Below, piece after piece: positions 7,589 through 16,309 of a stretch of 64,000 bases of DNA. Within the stretch, counting starts at the first letter, position 1; each line of letters opens with the position of its first letter. A program made the translations under genes and the position numbers. The notes under the pieces were generated by a model. It searched no databases and was not told where the DNA came from. It saw only the letters and a program-made list of their open reading frames with translations. This stretch comes from Demequina pelophila (lineage in GTDB: Bacteria; Actinomycetota; Actinomycetes; Actinomycetales; Demequinaceae). The DNA is taken from contig NZ_BBLY01000005.1 in the NCBI RefSeq assembly GCF_000971175.1, forward strand, positions 124,001 through 188,000, given 5' to 3'.

Positions 7589-9052
7589 TCACAGGCGCGG
7601 GTCGGACGCCCGCTCCTCGACGCGCGCCCGCACGTCGACCACCGAGCCGACCTCCGCGGCGCGCCACTCGATCGAGCCGGACAGCTCGTTCTGCACGAGC
7701 GTGCGGACGATCTGCGAGCCGAGCCCGGACGGATCCGTGCTGATGCCCACGCCGTCGTCGATGATCTCGACCGTGAGCGCGTCGCCGTCGCGCAGCGCGT
7801 TGACGGTGATGGTGCCGCGCTCGCGGCCCTCGAAGCCGTGCTCGACGGCGTTGGTCACCAGCTCGGTGATGACGAGCGCGAGCGAGGACGCGTACTGCGC
7901 GGGGATGAGCCCGAACTCGCCCTTGTTCAGGATGCGCACCTGCGTGTCCGGCGACGCGACCTCCGCCGCCATGCGGATCGAGCGCGACACGAGCTCGTCG
8001 AAGTTCACCAGCTCGTCGAGGGTGCCCGACAGCGTCTCGTGCACCAGCGCGATCGTGGACACGCGCCGCATCGCCTCCGCGAGGGCCTCCTTGGCCTCCT
8101 CGGCCTTGACCCGGCGCGACTGCAGCCGCAGCAGCGCCGCGACCGTCTGCAGGTTGTTCTTGACCCGGTGGTGGATCTCGCGGATGGTCGCGTCCTTGGT
8201 GATCAGCTCGCGCTCGCGGCGGCGCAGGTCCGACACGTCGCGGCACAGCAGCACCGCGCCCACCCGGTTGCCGTGGTCGGACACCGGGATCGCGCGCAGG
8301 GACAGGCAGGCGCCGTTCGCCTCGAGGTCGGTGCGCCAGGCCGCGCGACCGGCCACCACCAGTGCGAGGGTCTCGTCGACGAAGCCCACGTCCTCGAGCA
8401 GTTCGCTGGTCACGCGCGGCAGCGATTTGTTCATCAGCGAGCCGTGGACGCCCAGGCGGTGGAAGCACGACAGCGCGTTGGGACTCGCGTAGGTGACGTG
8501 ACCCACCGCGTCGAGGCGCAGCACGCCGTCGCCCACGCGCGGCGCGCCGCGACGCGGGCCCGTGGTGGTCGTGTGGACCGGGAACTCGCCCCGCGTCACC
8601 ATCCGCAGCAGGTCGTCGGCCGCGCCCTTGTAGTTGAGCTCGAGACGGCTGGACGAGCGCGACACCGCCTGCGACACCTCGCGGGTGATGAGCGCGACGG
8701 CGCGGCCGTCCATCATCACCGGCAGCGCATCCTCGCGGACCGCGTAGGTCTCGTCCCAGCGAGGCTCGCGCGAGGCGACGATCCCGCCCTCCTCGAGCGC
8801 CCGGCGCAGGTGCGCGACCCGGCCCGCGGAGGCGGGCTGGCCCACCACGTCGTCCAGGTGGACGGTGGGGCCCGTGGACGGACGGCACTGGGCGACGGCG
8901 ACGAACGAGTCCCCGTGCTGGCGCCACAGCACCAGGTCCGCGAAGCTCAGGTCCGCGATGATCTGCCAGTCGGAGACCAGCAGCGCGAGCCAGTCGGCCT
9001 CCGCATCGGTCACGGGGGTGAAGGTCTCGATCGTCTCGCGCAGGGTGGCCAC
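7589..9052 (-). CDS. pdtaS: Soluble sensor histidine kinase PdtaS
   Basis: HisKA_2-family kinase of 487 residues without membrane segments. It has an N-terminal GAF-like domain (about 1-150), a PAS-like domain (about 175-280), then the HisKA_2 box EIHHRVKNNLQTV and an HATPase domain (ELVTNAVEHGF, DDGVGI). The N-terminal sequence (WQIIADLSFADLVLW, QCRPSTGPTVH) closely matches mycobacterial PdtaS (Rv3220c). PdtaS phosphorylates the RNA-binding antiterminator PdtaR; no pdtaR is in this window. WhiB1 next door is the same neighbour as in mycobacteria. GTG start 6 nt after TAGGCT, so probably leaderless. Confidence 0.92.
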   Translation of the reverse strand: MATLRETIETFTPVTDAEADWLALLVSDWQIIADLSFADLVLWRQHGDSFVAVAQCRPSTGPTVHLDDVVGQPASAGRVAHLRRALEEGGIVASREPRWDETYAVREDALPVMMDGRAVALITREVSQAVSRSSSRLELNYKGAADDLLRMVTRGEFPVHTTTTGPRRGAPRVGDGVLRLDAVGHVTYASPNALSCFHRLGVHGSLMNKSLPRVTSELLEDVGFVDETLALVVAGRAAWRTDLEANGACLSLRAIPVSDHGNRVGAVLLCRDVSDLRRRERELITKDATIREIHHRVKNNLQTVAALLRLQSRRVKAEEAKEALAEAMRRVSTIALVHETLSGTLDELVNFDELVSRSIRMAAEVASPDTQVRILNKGEFGLIPAQYASSLALVITELVTNAVEHGFEGRERGTITVNALRDGDALTVEIIDDGVGISTDPSGLGSQIVRTLVQNELSGSIEWRAAEVGSVVDVRARVEERASDPRL

Positions 9053-9058
9053 GGCAGT

Positions 9059-9064
9059 AGCCTA
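9059..9064 (-). promoter_or_regulatory. -10 box (TAGGCT) of pdtaS
   Basis: TAGGCT is followed by a 6-nt spacer and the GTG at 9052, a leaderless arrangement. Confidence 0.55.
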
Positions 9065-9084
9065 GGACGCCCACGCCGTCGCGA

Positions 9085-9090
9085 TAGCCT
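9085..9090 (+). promoter_or_regulatory. -10 box (TAGCCT) for the DUF2505-crcB operon
   Basis: TAGCCT lies 20 nt before the GTG at 9111. It is divergent from the pdtaS promoter and leaves a short leader with a G-rich stretch that can act as ribosome-binding site. Confidence 0.45.
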
Positions 9091-9110
9091 GAGGGCCGGG
9101 GGTTCCACTC

Positions 9111-9602
9111 GTGAAGATCACACACCAGCATCGGTTCGCCGCGAGCATCGACCAGGTGGTCGCCATGCTCCAGGACCAGGATTTCCAGCGCGCCCGCGCC
9201 GAGTCGACCGGCGCGGTGTCCGTCGACGCCGACGTCGACGTGCGCTCGAACGGCGCCTTCACGGCCGTCGCCCGCCGCCTGGTGCCCACCGGCTCGATCC
9301 CCGCCGAGATGCGCTCGTTCCTGGGCAAGGAGCTCACGATCACCTACACGGAGGCCTGGGAGGCCCCGGACGGCGACGAGCGCGTGGGCACCTTCGCCGT
9401 CGACGTGGCAGGCGCGCCCGGGCACGTCGCGGGGGCCGTGAGCCTGCGTCCCGCCGGCGACGGCACCGAGTTCCTGGCCACGGGCGACGCGGTCGCCAAC
9501 GTGCCCTTCGTCGGGGCGATGATCGAGCAGGCCGTCGCGCGCACGGTGGAGCGCGCCTTCGTGGCCGAGCTCGCGGCCGCGGACGCCTGGCTCGCTCGGT
9601 GA
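9111..9602 (+). CDS. DUF2505 protein (SRPBCC/START-like fold)
   Basis: A 163-residue protein typical of actinobacterial DUF2505. Members have a predicted START-like ligand-binding fold, and no substrate is established. It starts KITHQHRFAAS and has the alternating strands and C-terminal amphipathic helix (MIEQAVARTVERAF) of the fold. GTG start. Its TGA overlaps the GTG of the first fluoride channel gene by 4 nt (GTGA), so the three genes are probably cotranscribed. Confidence 0.85.
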   Translation: MKITHQHRFAASIDQVVAMLQDQDFQRARAESTGAVSVDADVDVRSNGAFTAVARRLVPTGSIPAEMRSFLGKELTITYTEAWEAPDGDERVGTFAVDVAGAPGHVAGAVSLRPAGDGTEFLATGDAVANVPFVGAMIEQAVARTVERAFVAELAAADAWLAR

Positions 9603-10012
9603 GTCGCGCGGGCGACCTCGCACTCGTCCTGATCGGCGGCGCCCTGGGCGGCGCCGCCCGCATCGGCCTCCAGGAGCTCCTCCCCGCCGACCCGTCCCCG
9701 TTCCCCTGGGACCTGCTCGCGATCAACGTGGTCGGCTCGACGCTGCTCGCGGCCGTGGTCGCGCGCACGCAGGCGCGCGGCCCGTGGGCCGGCTTCCCCG
9801 CGATCGGCCCCGGGTTCTTCGGCGGCTTCACCACGTTCTCCTCGCTCGCGGTGCTGCAGTGGTCGGCCGGGGTCCCCGGCTGGGCCGCCGCGGCCGCGCT
9901 CGCGGGCACCATCGCGGCGTGCGTGGGCGGCGCCCTGGTCGGCTGGGCCCTGGGCGACCGGCCGCGCACTCCCGTCGACGTGCGCGAGGTGCTCGAGGAG
10001 GAGAACGAGTGA
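9599..10012 (+). CDS. crcB: Fluoride channel CrcB/FluC, first subunit
   Basis: A 137-residue, four-helix membrane protein of the Fluc family, which exports toxic fluoride as an antiparallel dimer. Family signatures are GGALGGAARIG, NVVGS and GGFTTFSSLAV. It overlaps both neighbours by 4 nt. Two adjacent small crcB genes suggest a heterodimer of opposite topologies, a known arrangement in Gram-positive bacteria. No fluoride riboswitch is seen upstream. Confidence 0.93.
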   Translation: MSRAGDLALVLIGGALGGAARIGLQELLPADPSPFPWDLLAINVVGSTLLAAVVARTQARGPWAGFPAIGPGFFGGFTTFSSLAVLQWSAGVPGWAAAAALAGTIAACVGGALVGWALGDRPRTPVDVREVLEEENE

Positions 10013-10380
10013 GCGGCTGGGCCTACGTCGCCGCGATCCTGGGCTGCGGCCTGGGCGCGTGCGCGCGCTTCGCGCTCGGCTGGCTCGACGCGCGCCGCAC
10101 CTTCCCGTGGCCTACCGTCGCGGCCAACGCGCTCGGCGCGGCGCTCCTGGGGGCCGTGGTCGCGGCGGGGGACGATGCGCTGCTCTCCCCCGCGTGGACG
10201 TTCGCCCTGGGCACGGGGGTCGCGGGCGGCCTGTCGACCTTCTCCTCGCTCGCGGTGGACGTGGTGGTGCTCGCCAAGGCGGGCCGCCGCGGCGCGGTCG
10301 CCGCGTACGTGGGCGCGACCCTCGCCGTGGGCCTCGCCGCGGCCTGGGCCGGCTACGCGCTGGTCCGCGCCCTCGCCTGA
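10009..10380 (+). CDS. crcB: Fluoride channel CrcB/FluC, second subunit
   Basis: A 123-residue second Fluc subunit with the motifs GCGLGACARF, NALGAALLG and GGLSTFSSLAVDVV. Its GTG overlaps the TGA of the first copy (GTGA). It probably pairs with the upstream subunit as an inverted heterodimer. The 3' end overlaps the convergent permease gene by 28 nt. Confidence 0.93.
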   Translation: MSGWAYVAAILGCGLGACARFALGWLDARRTFPWPTVAANALGAALLGAVVAAGDDALLSPAWTFALGTGVAGGLSTFSSLAVDVVVLAKAGRRGAVAAYVGATLAVGLAAAWAGYALVRALA

Positions 10381-11576
10381 ATCAGCGCGCGCACCGCGAG
10401 CCCCACGACGAGCACGCCCGCGGCCGCCGCGATCGCGACCGGGGGCAGCCACGCCATCAGCCCCACGCACAGCGCGAGTCCCAGCGCGCTGAGCGGCCGC
10501 GCCATCCGCCACCCGGCCACGTGCCCGGCGCCCGCCGCGCGGAACGCGGCCGCGTTCGCGACGGCGTAGTACAGCAGCACCGCGAACGAGGACATCGCGA
10601 TCGCGAGGGTCAGATCGCCCCACCACGCGAGGCCCACCGCGGCGAGCGCGGAGGCGCCCTCGGCCAGCGCGGGCACGCCGCGCGAATTCTGCCGGGCGAG
10701 CCTGCGCGGCAGGTCGCCCGCGCGGGCCATCGCCATCGCGGTGCGGCCCACGCCCGCGGTGAGCGCCAGCAGGGATCCCGCGGCGGCGACCGCCGCGGCC
10801 GCCGTGATCAGGGGAACCGGCAGCCAGGACCCGGCCACCGCATCGGCCACCGGCGCCGTCGATCCGGCGAGGTCGTCTCCCAGGGCCCGCGGCAGCACGA
10901 GCGCGAGCATGAGGTACACCGTGAGGACCAGCGTGAGCGCGCCGCCGATCGCGCGGGGGATCACCCGCGCGGGGTCGCGGACCTCCTCCCCGAGCGTCGC
11001 GATGCGCGCGTAGCCGGCGAAGGCGAAGAACAGCAGCGGCGCGGCGGCGAGCACGCCGGTCCAGCCGGGGCCCGAGCCGACCGAGGCGCCCGGCGCCTGC
11101 TCCGCCGCGGCCGGCACCAGCAGCAGCACCGCGATGACGAAGCCGGCGATCGCGATGGACGCGCCCGCGGTGCGGGTGATGCCGCGCGAGTTGAGTGCCC
11201 ACGAGGCGGCGATCGCGACGGTCGCGACGAGCGCGGGCCGCTCGGGCCACACGTACACCCCGATCGCGAGCCCGATCGCCGCGACGGACGCGGTCTTGCC
11301 GAGCACGAAGCCCAGGCCCGCGAGGAATCCGGGCCACTCCCCCAGTTCCGCGCGGCCGAACGCGTACGCCCCGCCGGCGACCGGGTGGACCGCGGCGAGC
11401 TGCGCGGTCGAGCCGGCGTTGAGAACCGCGACGAGGCCCGCAAGCGCGACCGCCCACGGGAGGAGGCCTCCGGCGGCGGCGGCCGCGGGACCCCAGACGA
11501 CGAAGACTCCGGCGCCGAGCATGGAGCCCAGCCCGATGGCAGTGGCCCCGGCGAGGCCCACGCGGCGTGCGGTCAC
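10353..11576 (-). CDS. APC-superfamily amino acid permease
   Basis: A 407-residue integral membrane protein with about twelve helices. The first helix carries the APC unwound-helix motif GLGSMLGAGVFVVWG. A second conserved segment, FFAFAGYARIATLGEEV, matches the helix-6 substrate site of amino-acid/cation symporters. The substrate is not predictable. GTG start 6 nt after TAGCCT (leaderless). It is convergent with the crcB pair. Confidence 0.88.
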   Translation of the reverse strand: MTARRVGLAGATAIGLGSMLGAGVFVVWGPAAAAAGGLLPWAVALAGLVAVLNAGSTAQLAAVHPVAGGAYAFGRAELGEWPGFLAGLGFVLGKTASVAAIGLAIGVYVWPERPALVATVAIAASWALNSRGITRTAGASIAIAGFVIAVLLLVPAAAEQAPGASVGSGPGWTGVLAAAPLLFFAFAGYARIATLGEEVRDPARVIPRAIGGALTLVLTVYLMLALVLPRALGDDLAGSTAPVADAVAGSWLPVPLITAAAAVAAAGSLLALTAGVGRTAMAMARAGDLPRRLARQNSRGVPALAEGASALAAVGLAWWGDLTLAIAMSSFAVLLYYAVANAAAFRAAGAGHVAGWRMARPLSALGLALCVGLMAWLPPVAIAAAAGVLVVGLAVRALIQARARTSA

Positions 11577-11582
11577 GCGCCC

Positions 11583-11588
11583 AGGCTA
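11583..11588 (-). promoter_or_regulatory. -10 box (TAGCCT) of the APC permease
   Basis: TAGCCT, 6-nt spacer, GTG at 11576; leaderless arrangement. Confidence 0.55.
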
Positions 11589-11635
11589 GCCACGGGCGCC
11601 GCCGCGGGGAATGGGCTACGGCGGGTGGAGCGGGG

Positions 11636-13069
11636 TCAGCCCTGGGGGTTGCCCTCGAGCTCGTCGTGGACCAGCTCGTCGACCTGGGTCTCGCCGGCCT
11701 CGGACTCGGCCACCGCGTTGGCGGCGCCGCGCGGGCGGCCCGCACGCACCCAGGCCCAGTACAGGCCGCCGGCGACGATGAAGGTCGCGGCGAGCGAGCC
11801 GAGCGCCGCGGGGCGCATGACGTTGGCGACCAGGGTGAAGCCCACCGCGAGCGCGGCGACGGCGTTGATGGTCACCCAGAACGGCCGGCGCTCGCGCCAT
11901 GCGAAGGTCGCCATGGCGATGAGGCCCATGAGGAAGCTGACGAAGACCGCGACGGCGTAGAACAGGACCAGCTTCTGCTCCTCGGCGCCCGCGGCGGTCA
12001 CCACGATGGCGGAGGTCACCAGAAACACGAGCACGCCCACGATGGGCACGTGGTGGGTGTTGGTGCGGCCCAGCACGGCGGGCAGCACGCCGTGGCGCGA
12101 GGCGCCGTGCTCGGAGCGGGCGAGGGCCTTGAGCAGGCCGGGTCCGGCCTGGAAGGAGGACGATGCGGCGGACAGCAGCAGCAGCGCCGTCGCCCCCTGG
12201 AAGGCGGCGAAGATCGCGGGGGACGATGCTGCGCGCGCCAGCTCCGCGACGAGCGTCGAGTCCTCGCCCGGGAGCTGGACGTTGAGCCACACGACGGCCG
12301 CGGTCATGGACAGGGTGAGCGTGCCGACGATGCCGAGCGTGAGCCACAGGGCCCAGCGGCCGAAGGACTTGCGGCCGTCGTCGTCGAGCTGGGCGAGCTG
12401 CGCGATCGCGGAGGACGGCGCCTCGATGCCGGTCGCGAGCGCCATGGCGACGGGGAACGCGAGCGCGACCGTGAGCGGCGCGCCGTGGAGCAGGCCGGTG
12501 TAGGGCTCCGCGGGCACCTGCGAGGTGCCCAGCACGGGGACCAGCACGGACACCGCGGCGGCGATGAAGAGCATGGTGAGCAGCGCGAAGACCGCGCGGC
12601 CCATGTGGCCGAACCACATGAGGCCGGCGACCACGACGAGCAGGCCCAGCGCGAGCGGCAGGCGCCACGGCGCGAGCGCGGGCAGGTAGGACACGATCGC
12701 GGCCGAGCCCGCCGCGACGGAGATCGCGATGGTGAGCACGAAGTCGACGACGAGCGCGCCCATGGGGATGAAGGAGAAGCCCTCGCCGAAGGCGCGGCCC
12801 GTCGCCGCGGCGGAGCCTCCGCCCTCCGGGAAGCGGGCGACCAGCTGGTGGTAGCTGGTGACCACCAGCGCGACCACGAAGACCACGGCGGACATCGCCG
12901 GCAGGAGGAGCCCGAGGTTGCCGTCGAGCGCGCGCAGCGCCGCCTCGATCGCGTAGGCGACGGAGGAGACGGGGTCCGCCATCACGGAGAAGGCGAAGGC
13001 GATCAGCAGCGCGGTGCGTCCGTGGAGCCAGCGGACGCCGGCTCGAGGTGCGGTGGTCGGGTGGCTCAC
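11636..13069 (-). CDS. APC permease related to the potassium transporter KimA
   Basis: A 477-residue permease with about twelve membrane helices. Helix 1 has DPVSSVAYAIEAAL, like the KimA (YdaO) signature of the c-di-AMP-regulated K+ uptake family. A later stretch, MGALVVDFVLTIAISVAAGS, also resembles KimA. The cytosolic C-terminus is short and acidic (ELVHDELEGN), whereas KimA has a larger regulatory domain, so the substrate could differ. GTG start with AAGGGG upstream, and a TACGCT -10 box 55 nt further up. Confidence 0.78.
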   Translation of the reverse strand: MSHPTTAPRAGVRWLHGRTALLIAFAFSVMADPVSSVAYAIEAALRALDGNLGLLLPAMSAVVFVVALVVTSYHQLVARFPEGGGSAAATGRAFGEGFSFIPMGALVVDFVLTIAISVAAGSAAIVSYLPALAPWRLPLALGLLVVVAGLMWFGHMGRAVFALLTMLFIAAAVSVLVPVLGTSQVPAEPYTGLLHGAPLTVALAFPVAMALATGIEAPSSAIAQLAQLDDDGRKSFGRWALWLTLGIVGTLTLSMTAAVVWLNVQLPGEDSTLVAELARAASSPAIFAAFQGATALLLLSAASSSFQAGPGLLKALARSEHGASRHGVLPAVLGRTNTHHVPIVGVLVFLVTSAIVVTAAGAEEQKLVLFYAVAVFVSFLMGLIAMATFAWRERRPFWVTINAVAALAVGFTLVANVMRPAALGSLAATFIVAGGLYWAWVRAGRPRGAANAVAESEAGETQVDELVHDELEGNPQG

Positions 13070-13123
13070 AGGGGCCCCTTCATCGGTCGACGAGCGGGAC
13101 CACGGGTGCGCGGTCCGACGAAG

Positions 13124-13129
13124 AGCGTA
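13124..13129 (-). promoter_or_regulatory. Putative -10 box (TACGCT) for the KimA-like gene
   Basis: TACGCT about 55 nt before the GTG at 13069; a leadered promoter. No good -35 is seen. Confidence 0.35.
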
Positions 13130-13234
13130 AGCACACCAATGTCCGAATCGCGAGACTTGTGTCCCGGGCGGGGCGTGGCGGACGCCGGCGCGAGGACCGG
13201 CTCCGTCCCTGGTGCGAGCGTCGCGAGCGCCTCG

Positions 13235-14299
13235 TCAGCGGCGGGGCGGGCCGCCCCAGGCGTCGAACGCGGCGCGCGCCTCCTCGCGCCCCACCCCGAT
13301 CATCTCGGTGGCGCGGTGGAAGTCGAGCGTGCCGCACGAGTCGGACGGGATCTCGATCATGACGTCCGGCGGGTAGCCGGCGAGCCGGTAGCGCTGGAGC
13401 GAGTTCTGGATGGTCTGGAGCGCCCGGTCGAACACGTCGAGGGTGGTGACGTCGAAGGGCTGGGTCGCACCGTCTCCGGCCTCCGGGGACGATGCGCCGG
13501 GCGGCCCGGGCATGGAGGCGGGCTCGTCCGCGGGCGCCACCGCGCGCTCGGTGTCGTCCTGTGCCCCCTCGCCCTGACTCCCCCCACCCTGACCCCCGTC
13601 ACCCCGTGGCCAGAAGCGGTCGCCGATCATCCCCAGCAGCCGCGGCTCCGCGATGTGGACGGTGGGCAGGCGCAGCCGGGGAAGCCTGGCGAGCGGCCCC
13701 GAGTCCGCGTTCACCGGCGGTTTGGCCGCGTTGCCCCCCACGAAGGTGCCGGCCAGGTTGACGCCCACCGTCGCATCGGCCCGTACCGAGGCGAGCGGGA
13801 TCACCGGGACCGGGTTGAGGATGCCGCCGTCCGCGAGAAGCCGGCCGTCCCGCTGGACCGGCGTGATCACCGTGGGGATCGCGATCGACGCGCGGATCGC
13901 GTCGACCAGCGAGCCCGAGGTGAACCAGACCTCGGACTGCGACAGCAGGTCCGTCGCGACCGCGGTGTACGGGATCGGGAGGTCCTCGATGCGGGTGTCG
14001 CCCAGGATGTCGCTGATGCGGCGCATGATCTTGTCCGCCCGCATGGCTCCCGCGCCCTTGAAGGCGGGGTCCATCATCCACAGCACGTCGCGACGCGACA
14101 TCGACTCGACCCACTCGCGGTAGGCGCCAAGGCCGCCGGCCGCCCACAGCCCGCCGACGAGCGCGCCCATGGAGGAGCCGGCGACGCCGACGACCTCCCA
14201 GCCGCGCGCCTCGATCTCCTCGAGGACGCCGATGTGCGCGTAGCCGCGCGCCCCGCCGCTGCCGAGCGAGAGGGCGATGGTCGGTCGGGAGTCGGTCAC
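13235..14299 (-). CDS. Patatin-like phospholipase (RssA/NTE-type)
   Basis: A 354-residue cytosolic lipid acyl hydrolase. The oxyanion loop GSGGARGYAHIGVL, the nucleophile elbow GSSMG and the catalytic Asp in DGGILNPVPV form the Ser-Asp dyad in residues 1-200. An insert of about 60 residues rich in Gly, Pro, Ser and acidic residues (around 225-285) contains one GGGGACGATGC copy. A C-terminal helical part follows. The substrate is unknown. GTG start 6 nt after TAGCCT (leaderless). Confidence 0.9.
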   Translation of the reverse strand: MTDSRPTIALSLGSGGARGYAHIGVLEEIEARGWEVVGVAGSSMGALVGGLWAAGGLGAYREWVESMSRRDVLWMMDPAFKGAGAMRADKIMRRISDILGDTRIEDLPIPYTAVATDLLSQSEVWFTSGSLVDAIRASIAIPTVITPVQRDGRLLADGGILNPVPVIPLASVRADATVGVNLAGTFVGGNAAKPPVNADSGPLARLPRLRLPTVHIAEPRLLGMIGDRFWPRGDGGQGGGSQGEGAQDDTERAVAPADEPASMPGPPGASSPEAGDGATQPFDVTTLDVFDRALQTIQNSLQRYRLAGYPPDVMIEIPSDSCGTLDFHRATEMIGVGREEARAAFDAWGGPPRR

Positions 14300-14305
14300 T
14301 GGCTC

Positions 14306-14311
14306 AGGCTA
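14306..14311 (-). promoter_or_regulatory. -10 box (TAGCCT) of the patatin gene
   Basis: TAGCCT, 6-nt spacer, GTG at 14299; leaderless arrangement. Confidence 0.55.
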
Positions 14312-14339
14312 ACCGCCGGGACCGACCCCCGGACCACGC

Positions 14340-15941
14340 CTAGTGGATGGCCTCCGTCGCGGCGCGCTCGATCGCGAGGCCCGCCTCGTACTGGGCGAGC
14401 CACGCGCGGTAGCCCTCCACGTCCGCCGCGACGGGCTCGGCGACGTCGAGCGCCGCGCCCGCGAACACCTGGTCGGACAGGTACGCGCTCAGGTCCGCGG
14501 TCGCGCCCGTGCGGACGAACTCCGCGAGCACCGCGATGCCCCACGCGCCGCCCTCGGAGGCGGTGTCGCCCACCGTGACGGGCGCCTCGATCGCGGCGGC
14601 GAGCAGCCGCTGCGCCACGCCCGCGGTGCGGAACATGCCGCCGTGCGCGAACATCGAGTCGAGCTTCACGCCCTCGCCGTGGAGGACGTTCATGCCCAGG
14701 CTGAGCGTGCCGAAGGCGCCGTAGAGCTGGGTGCGCATGAAGTTCGCGAGCGTGAGGCGGCTGCCGGGCGTGCGCACGAACAGCGGGCGGCCCTCCGCGA
14801 GGCCCGTGATGGGCTCGCCGGACAGGTAGTTGTAGGCGAGCAGGCCGCCACCGTCAGCCTCGCCCTCGAGCGCGGCGCCGAAGAGCGCGGCGAACACGGC
14901 GTCCGAGCCGCCCTCGACGCCCATCGCGGCCGCGAACTCCGTGAAGACGCCGGCCCAGGTGCCCAGCTCCGAGGCGCCGTTGTTGCAGTGCACCATCGCG
15001 ACCAGGTCGCCGGCCGGGGTGGTGACGATGTCGAGCTCCTCGTGCACGCTCTCCAGCGGCTTCTCGAGCACGACCATGGCGAAGATCGAAGTGCCGGCGC
15101 TGATGTTGCCGGTGCGCGGCGCGACCGCGTTCGTCGCGATCATGCCGGTGCCGGCGTCGCCCTCGGGCGGGCACACGGCGGCGCCTGCCTGGAGGCCGCC
15201 GGTCGGGTCGAGCAGCTCCGCGCCCTCGAGCGTGAGCGCGCCGGCATCCTGCCCGGCCACGAGCACCTCGGGGAGGATCGCACGGACGTCGAGACCGGGC
15301 TGGCGGGCGTCGACCAGGCCCTGGAAGCGACCCAGCATGTCCGCGTCGTAGTCGCGCGTGGCCGGGTCGATGGGGAACATGCCCGAGGCGTCGCCGACGC
15401 CCAGCACCTTGCGGCCGGTGAGGCGCCAGTGCACGTAGCCCGCGAGCGTGGTGAAGAAGGCGACGTCCGGGACGTGCGCCTCCTGGTCCAGGATCGCCTG
15501 GTAGAGGTGCGACGCCGACCAGCGCAGTGGGAAGTTGAAGCCGAGCACCTCGGTGAGCTCCGACGCGGCGGCCTCCGTGGTGGTGTTGCGCCACGTGCGG
15601 AACGGGACCAGCAGCTCGTCCTGGGCGTCGAACGCGAGGTAGCCGTGCATCATCGCGGACACGCCGAGCGCGCCCACGGAGGTCAGGCGAACGCCGTGCT
15701 CGCGCTCCACGTTGGCCACGAGGTCCGCGAAGGCCGCCTGGAGGCCCTCCCACACGGACTCGAGCGGGTAGGTCCACACGCGGTCGACGAACTGGTTCTC
15801 CCACGCGTGGCTGCCGGTCGCGATCACCGCGTGGTCCGGACCGATCAGGCACGCCTTGATGCGGGTCGAGCCGAGCTCGATCCCCAGCGCCGTGCTTCCC
15901 TCGCGAATCGCCTCGACCACGTCGACCTGCTGCTGCGCCAT
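14340..15941 (-). CDS. FGGY-family carbohydrate kinase
   Basis: A 533-residue sugar kinase with the actin-like ATPase fold. The phosphate-1 motif LGIELGSTRIKACLIG is at the N-terminus. The catalytic region near CPPEGDAGTGM and the C-terminal adenosine/phosphate-2 motifs (HGGMFRTAGVAQ, GAWGIAV) are present. Subfamily assignment (xylulose, ribulose or other) is not safe from motifs. ATG at 15941 has GAGGGG 8 nt upstream; an in-frame GTG at 15950 would sit too close to it. Its promoter region has a possible LacI-type half-operator. Confidence 0.85.
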   Translation of the reverse strand: MAQQQVDVVEAIREGSTALGIELGSTRIKACLIGPDHAVIATGSHAWENQFVDRVWTYPLESVWEGLQAAFADLVANVEREHGVRLTSVGALGVSAMMHGYLAFDAQDELLVPFRTWRNTTTEAAASELTEVLGFNFPLRWSASHLYQAILDQEAHVPDVAFFTTLAGYVHWRLTGRKVLGVGDASGMFPIDPATRDYDADMLGRFQGLVDARQPGLDVRAILPEVLVAGQDAGALTLEGAELLDPTGGLQAGAAVCPPEGDAGTGMIATNAVAPRTGNISAGTSIFAMVVLEKPLESVHEELDIVTTPAGDLVAMVHCNNGASELGTWAGVFTEFAAAMGVEGGSDAVFAALFGAALEGEADGGGLLAYNYLSGEPITGLAEGRPLFVRTPGSRLTLANFMRTQLYGAFGTLSLGMNVLHGEGVKLDSMFAHGGMFRTAGVAQRLLAAAIEAPVTVGDTASEGGAWGIAVLAEFVRTGATADLSAYLSDQVFAGAALDVAEPVAADVEGYRAWLAQYEAGLAIERAATEAIH

Positions 15942-15991
15942 CGCCGCCACCCCTCGATCTGTTGATGGGCGCCCCTCGCCGGGCGCCGATG

Positions 15992-16006
15992 TGAACGTTG
16001 TCCAAA
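15992..16006. promoter_or_regulatory. Possible LacI-family operator half-site
   Basis: TGTGAACGTTGTCCA has the AACGTT core and one perfect GTTGTCC half of the GGACAACGTTGTCC-type operators seen with LacI-family sugar regulators. The other half is degenerate. It lies just upstream of the sugar kinase. No LacI gene is in the window. Confidence 0.3.
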
Positions 16007-16049
16007 AGGGTACGGCCCCGAGAGGGGCCGTTGAACCTCACGGTCCCGT

Positions 16050-16108
16050 GCATCGTCCCCTGAACCGGGCGATCCCGCCACCGTGCGGGCCGTTCCGGGG
16101 ACGATGCG
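16050..16108. repeat. Inverted pair of the GGGGACGATGC motif
   Basis: GCATCGTCCCC (16050-16060) and GGGGACGATGCG (16097-16108) form an 11-bp perfect inverted pair separated by 36 nt. They lie in the gap between the sugar kinase and tRNA-fMet. Confidence 0.7.
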
Positions 16109-16121
16109 CCGGCCCGGAGAA

Positions 16122-16159
16122 CGAGAAAGGCCCGGACCAGATGGTCCGGGCCTTTCTCG
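16122..16159 (-). terminator. Terminator of tRNA-fMet
   Basis: Perfect 18-bp inverted repeat with a 2-nt centre, flanked by an A/T-richer GAGAAA...TTTCTC edge. It lies directly downstream of the tRNA on the minus strand. Confidence 0.8.
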
Positions 16160-16164
16160 ATTCG

Positions 16165-16238
16165 TAGCGGGGACAGGATTTGAACCTGCGACCTCCGGGT
16201 TATGAGCCCGGCGAGCTACCGAACTGCTCCACCCCGCG
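16165..16238 (-). tRNA. Initiator tRNA-fMet (CAT)
   Basis: A 74-nt cloverleaf with anticodon CAT. The acceptor starts CGCGGGG and pairs with CCCCGC, leaving position 1 unpaired as in initiator tRNAs. The anticodon stem has three consecutive G:C pairs next to the loop (GGGCTCATAACCC), the other initiator hallmark. The T loop is GGTTCAAATCC. The 3' CCA is not encoded. Confidence 0.95.
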
Positions 16239-16297
16239 TCGGCGAGTTGCAACTGTACACCACCCGCGGGGCTGGGTCCAAATCGCGTCCGGCTCGC

Positions 16298-16303
16298 TAG
16301 GGT
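16298..16303 (+). promoter_or_regulatory. -10 box (TAGGGT) of the DUF4328 gene
   Basis: TAGGGT, 6-nt spacer, ATG at 16310; leaderless arrangement. Confidence 0.55.
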
Positions 16304-16309
16304 CGAGGC

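Noticed and set aside
9599-10380. crcB gene pair as a novel duplication
   Set aside because: Paired small Fluc subunits forming heterodimers are a known arrangement.
14343-15965. A 540-residue open frame on the plus strand opposite the FGGY sugar kinase
   Set aside because: The minus-strand frame encodes a clear kinase; the plus-strand translation is Arg/His/Gly-rich, repetitive and lacks family motifs, as is typical of antisense frames in very GC-rich DNA.
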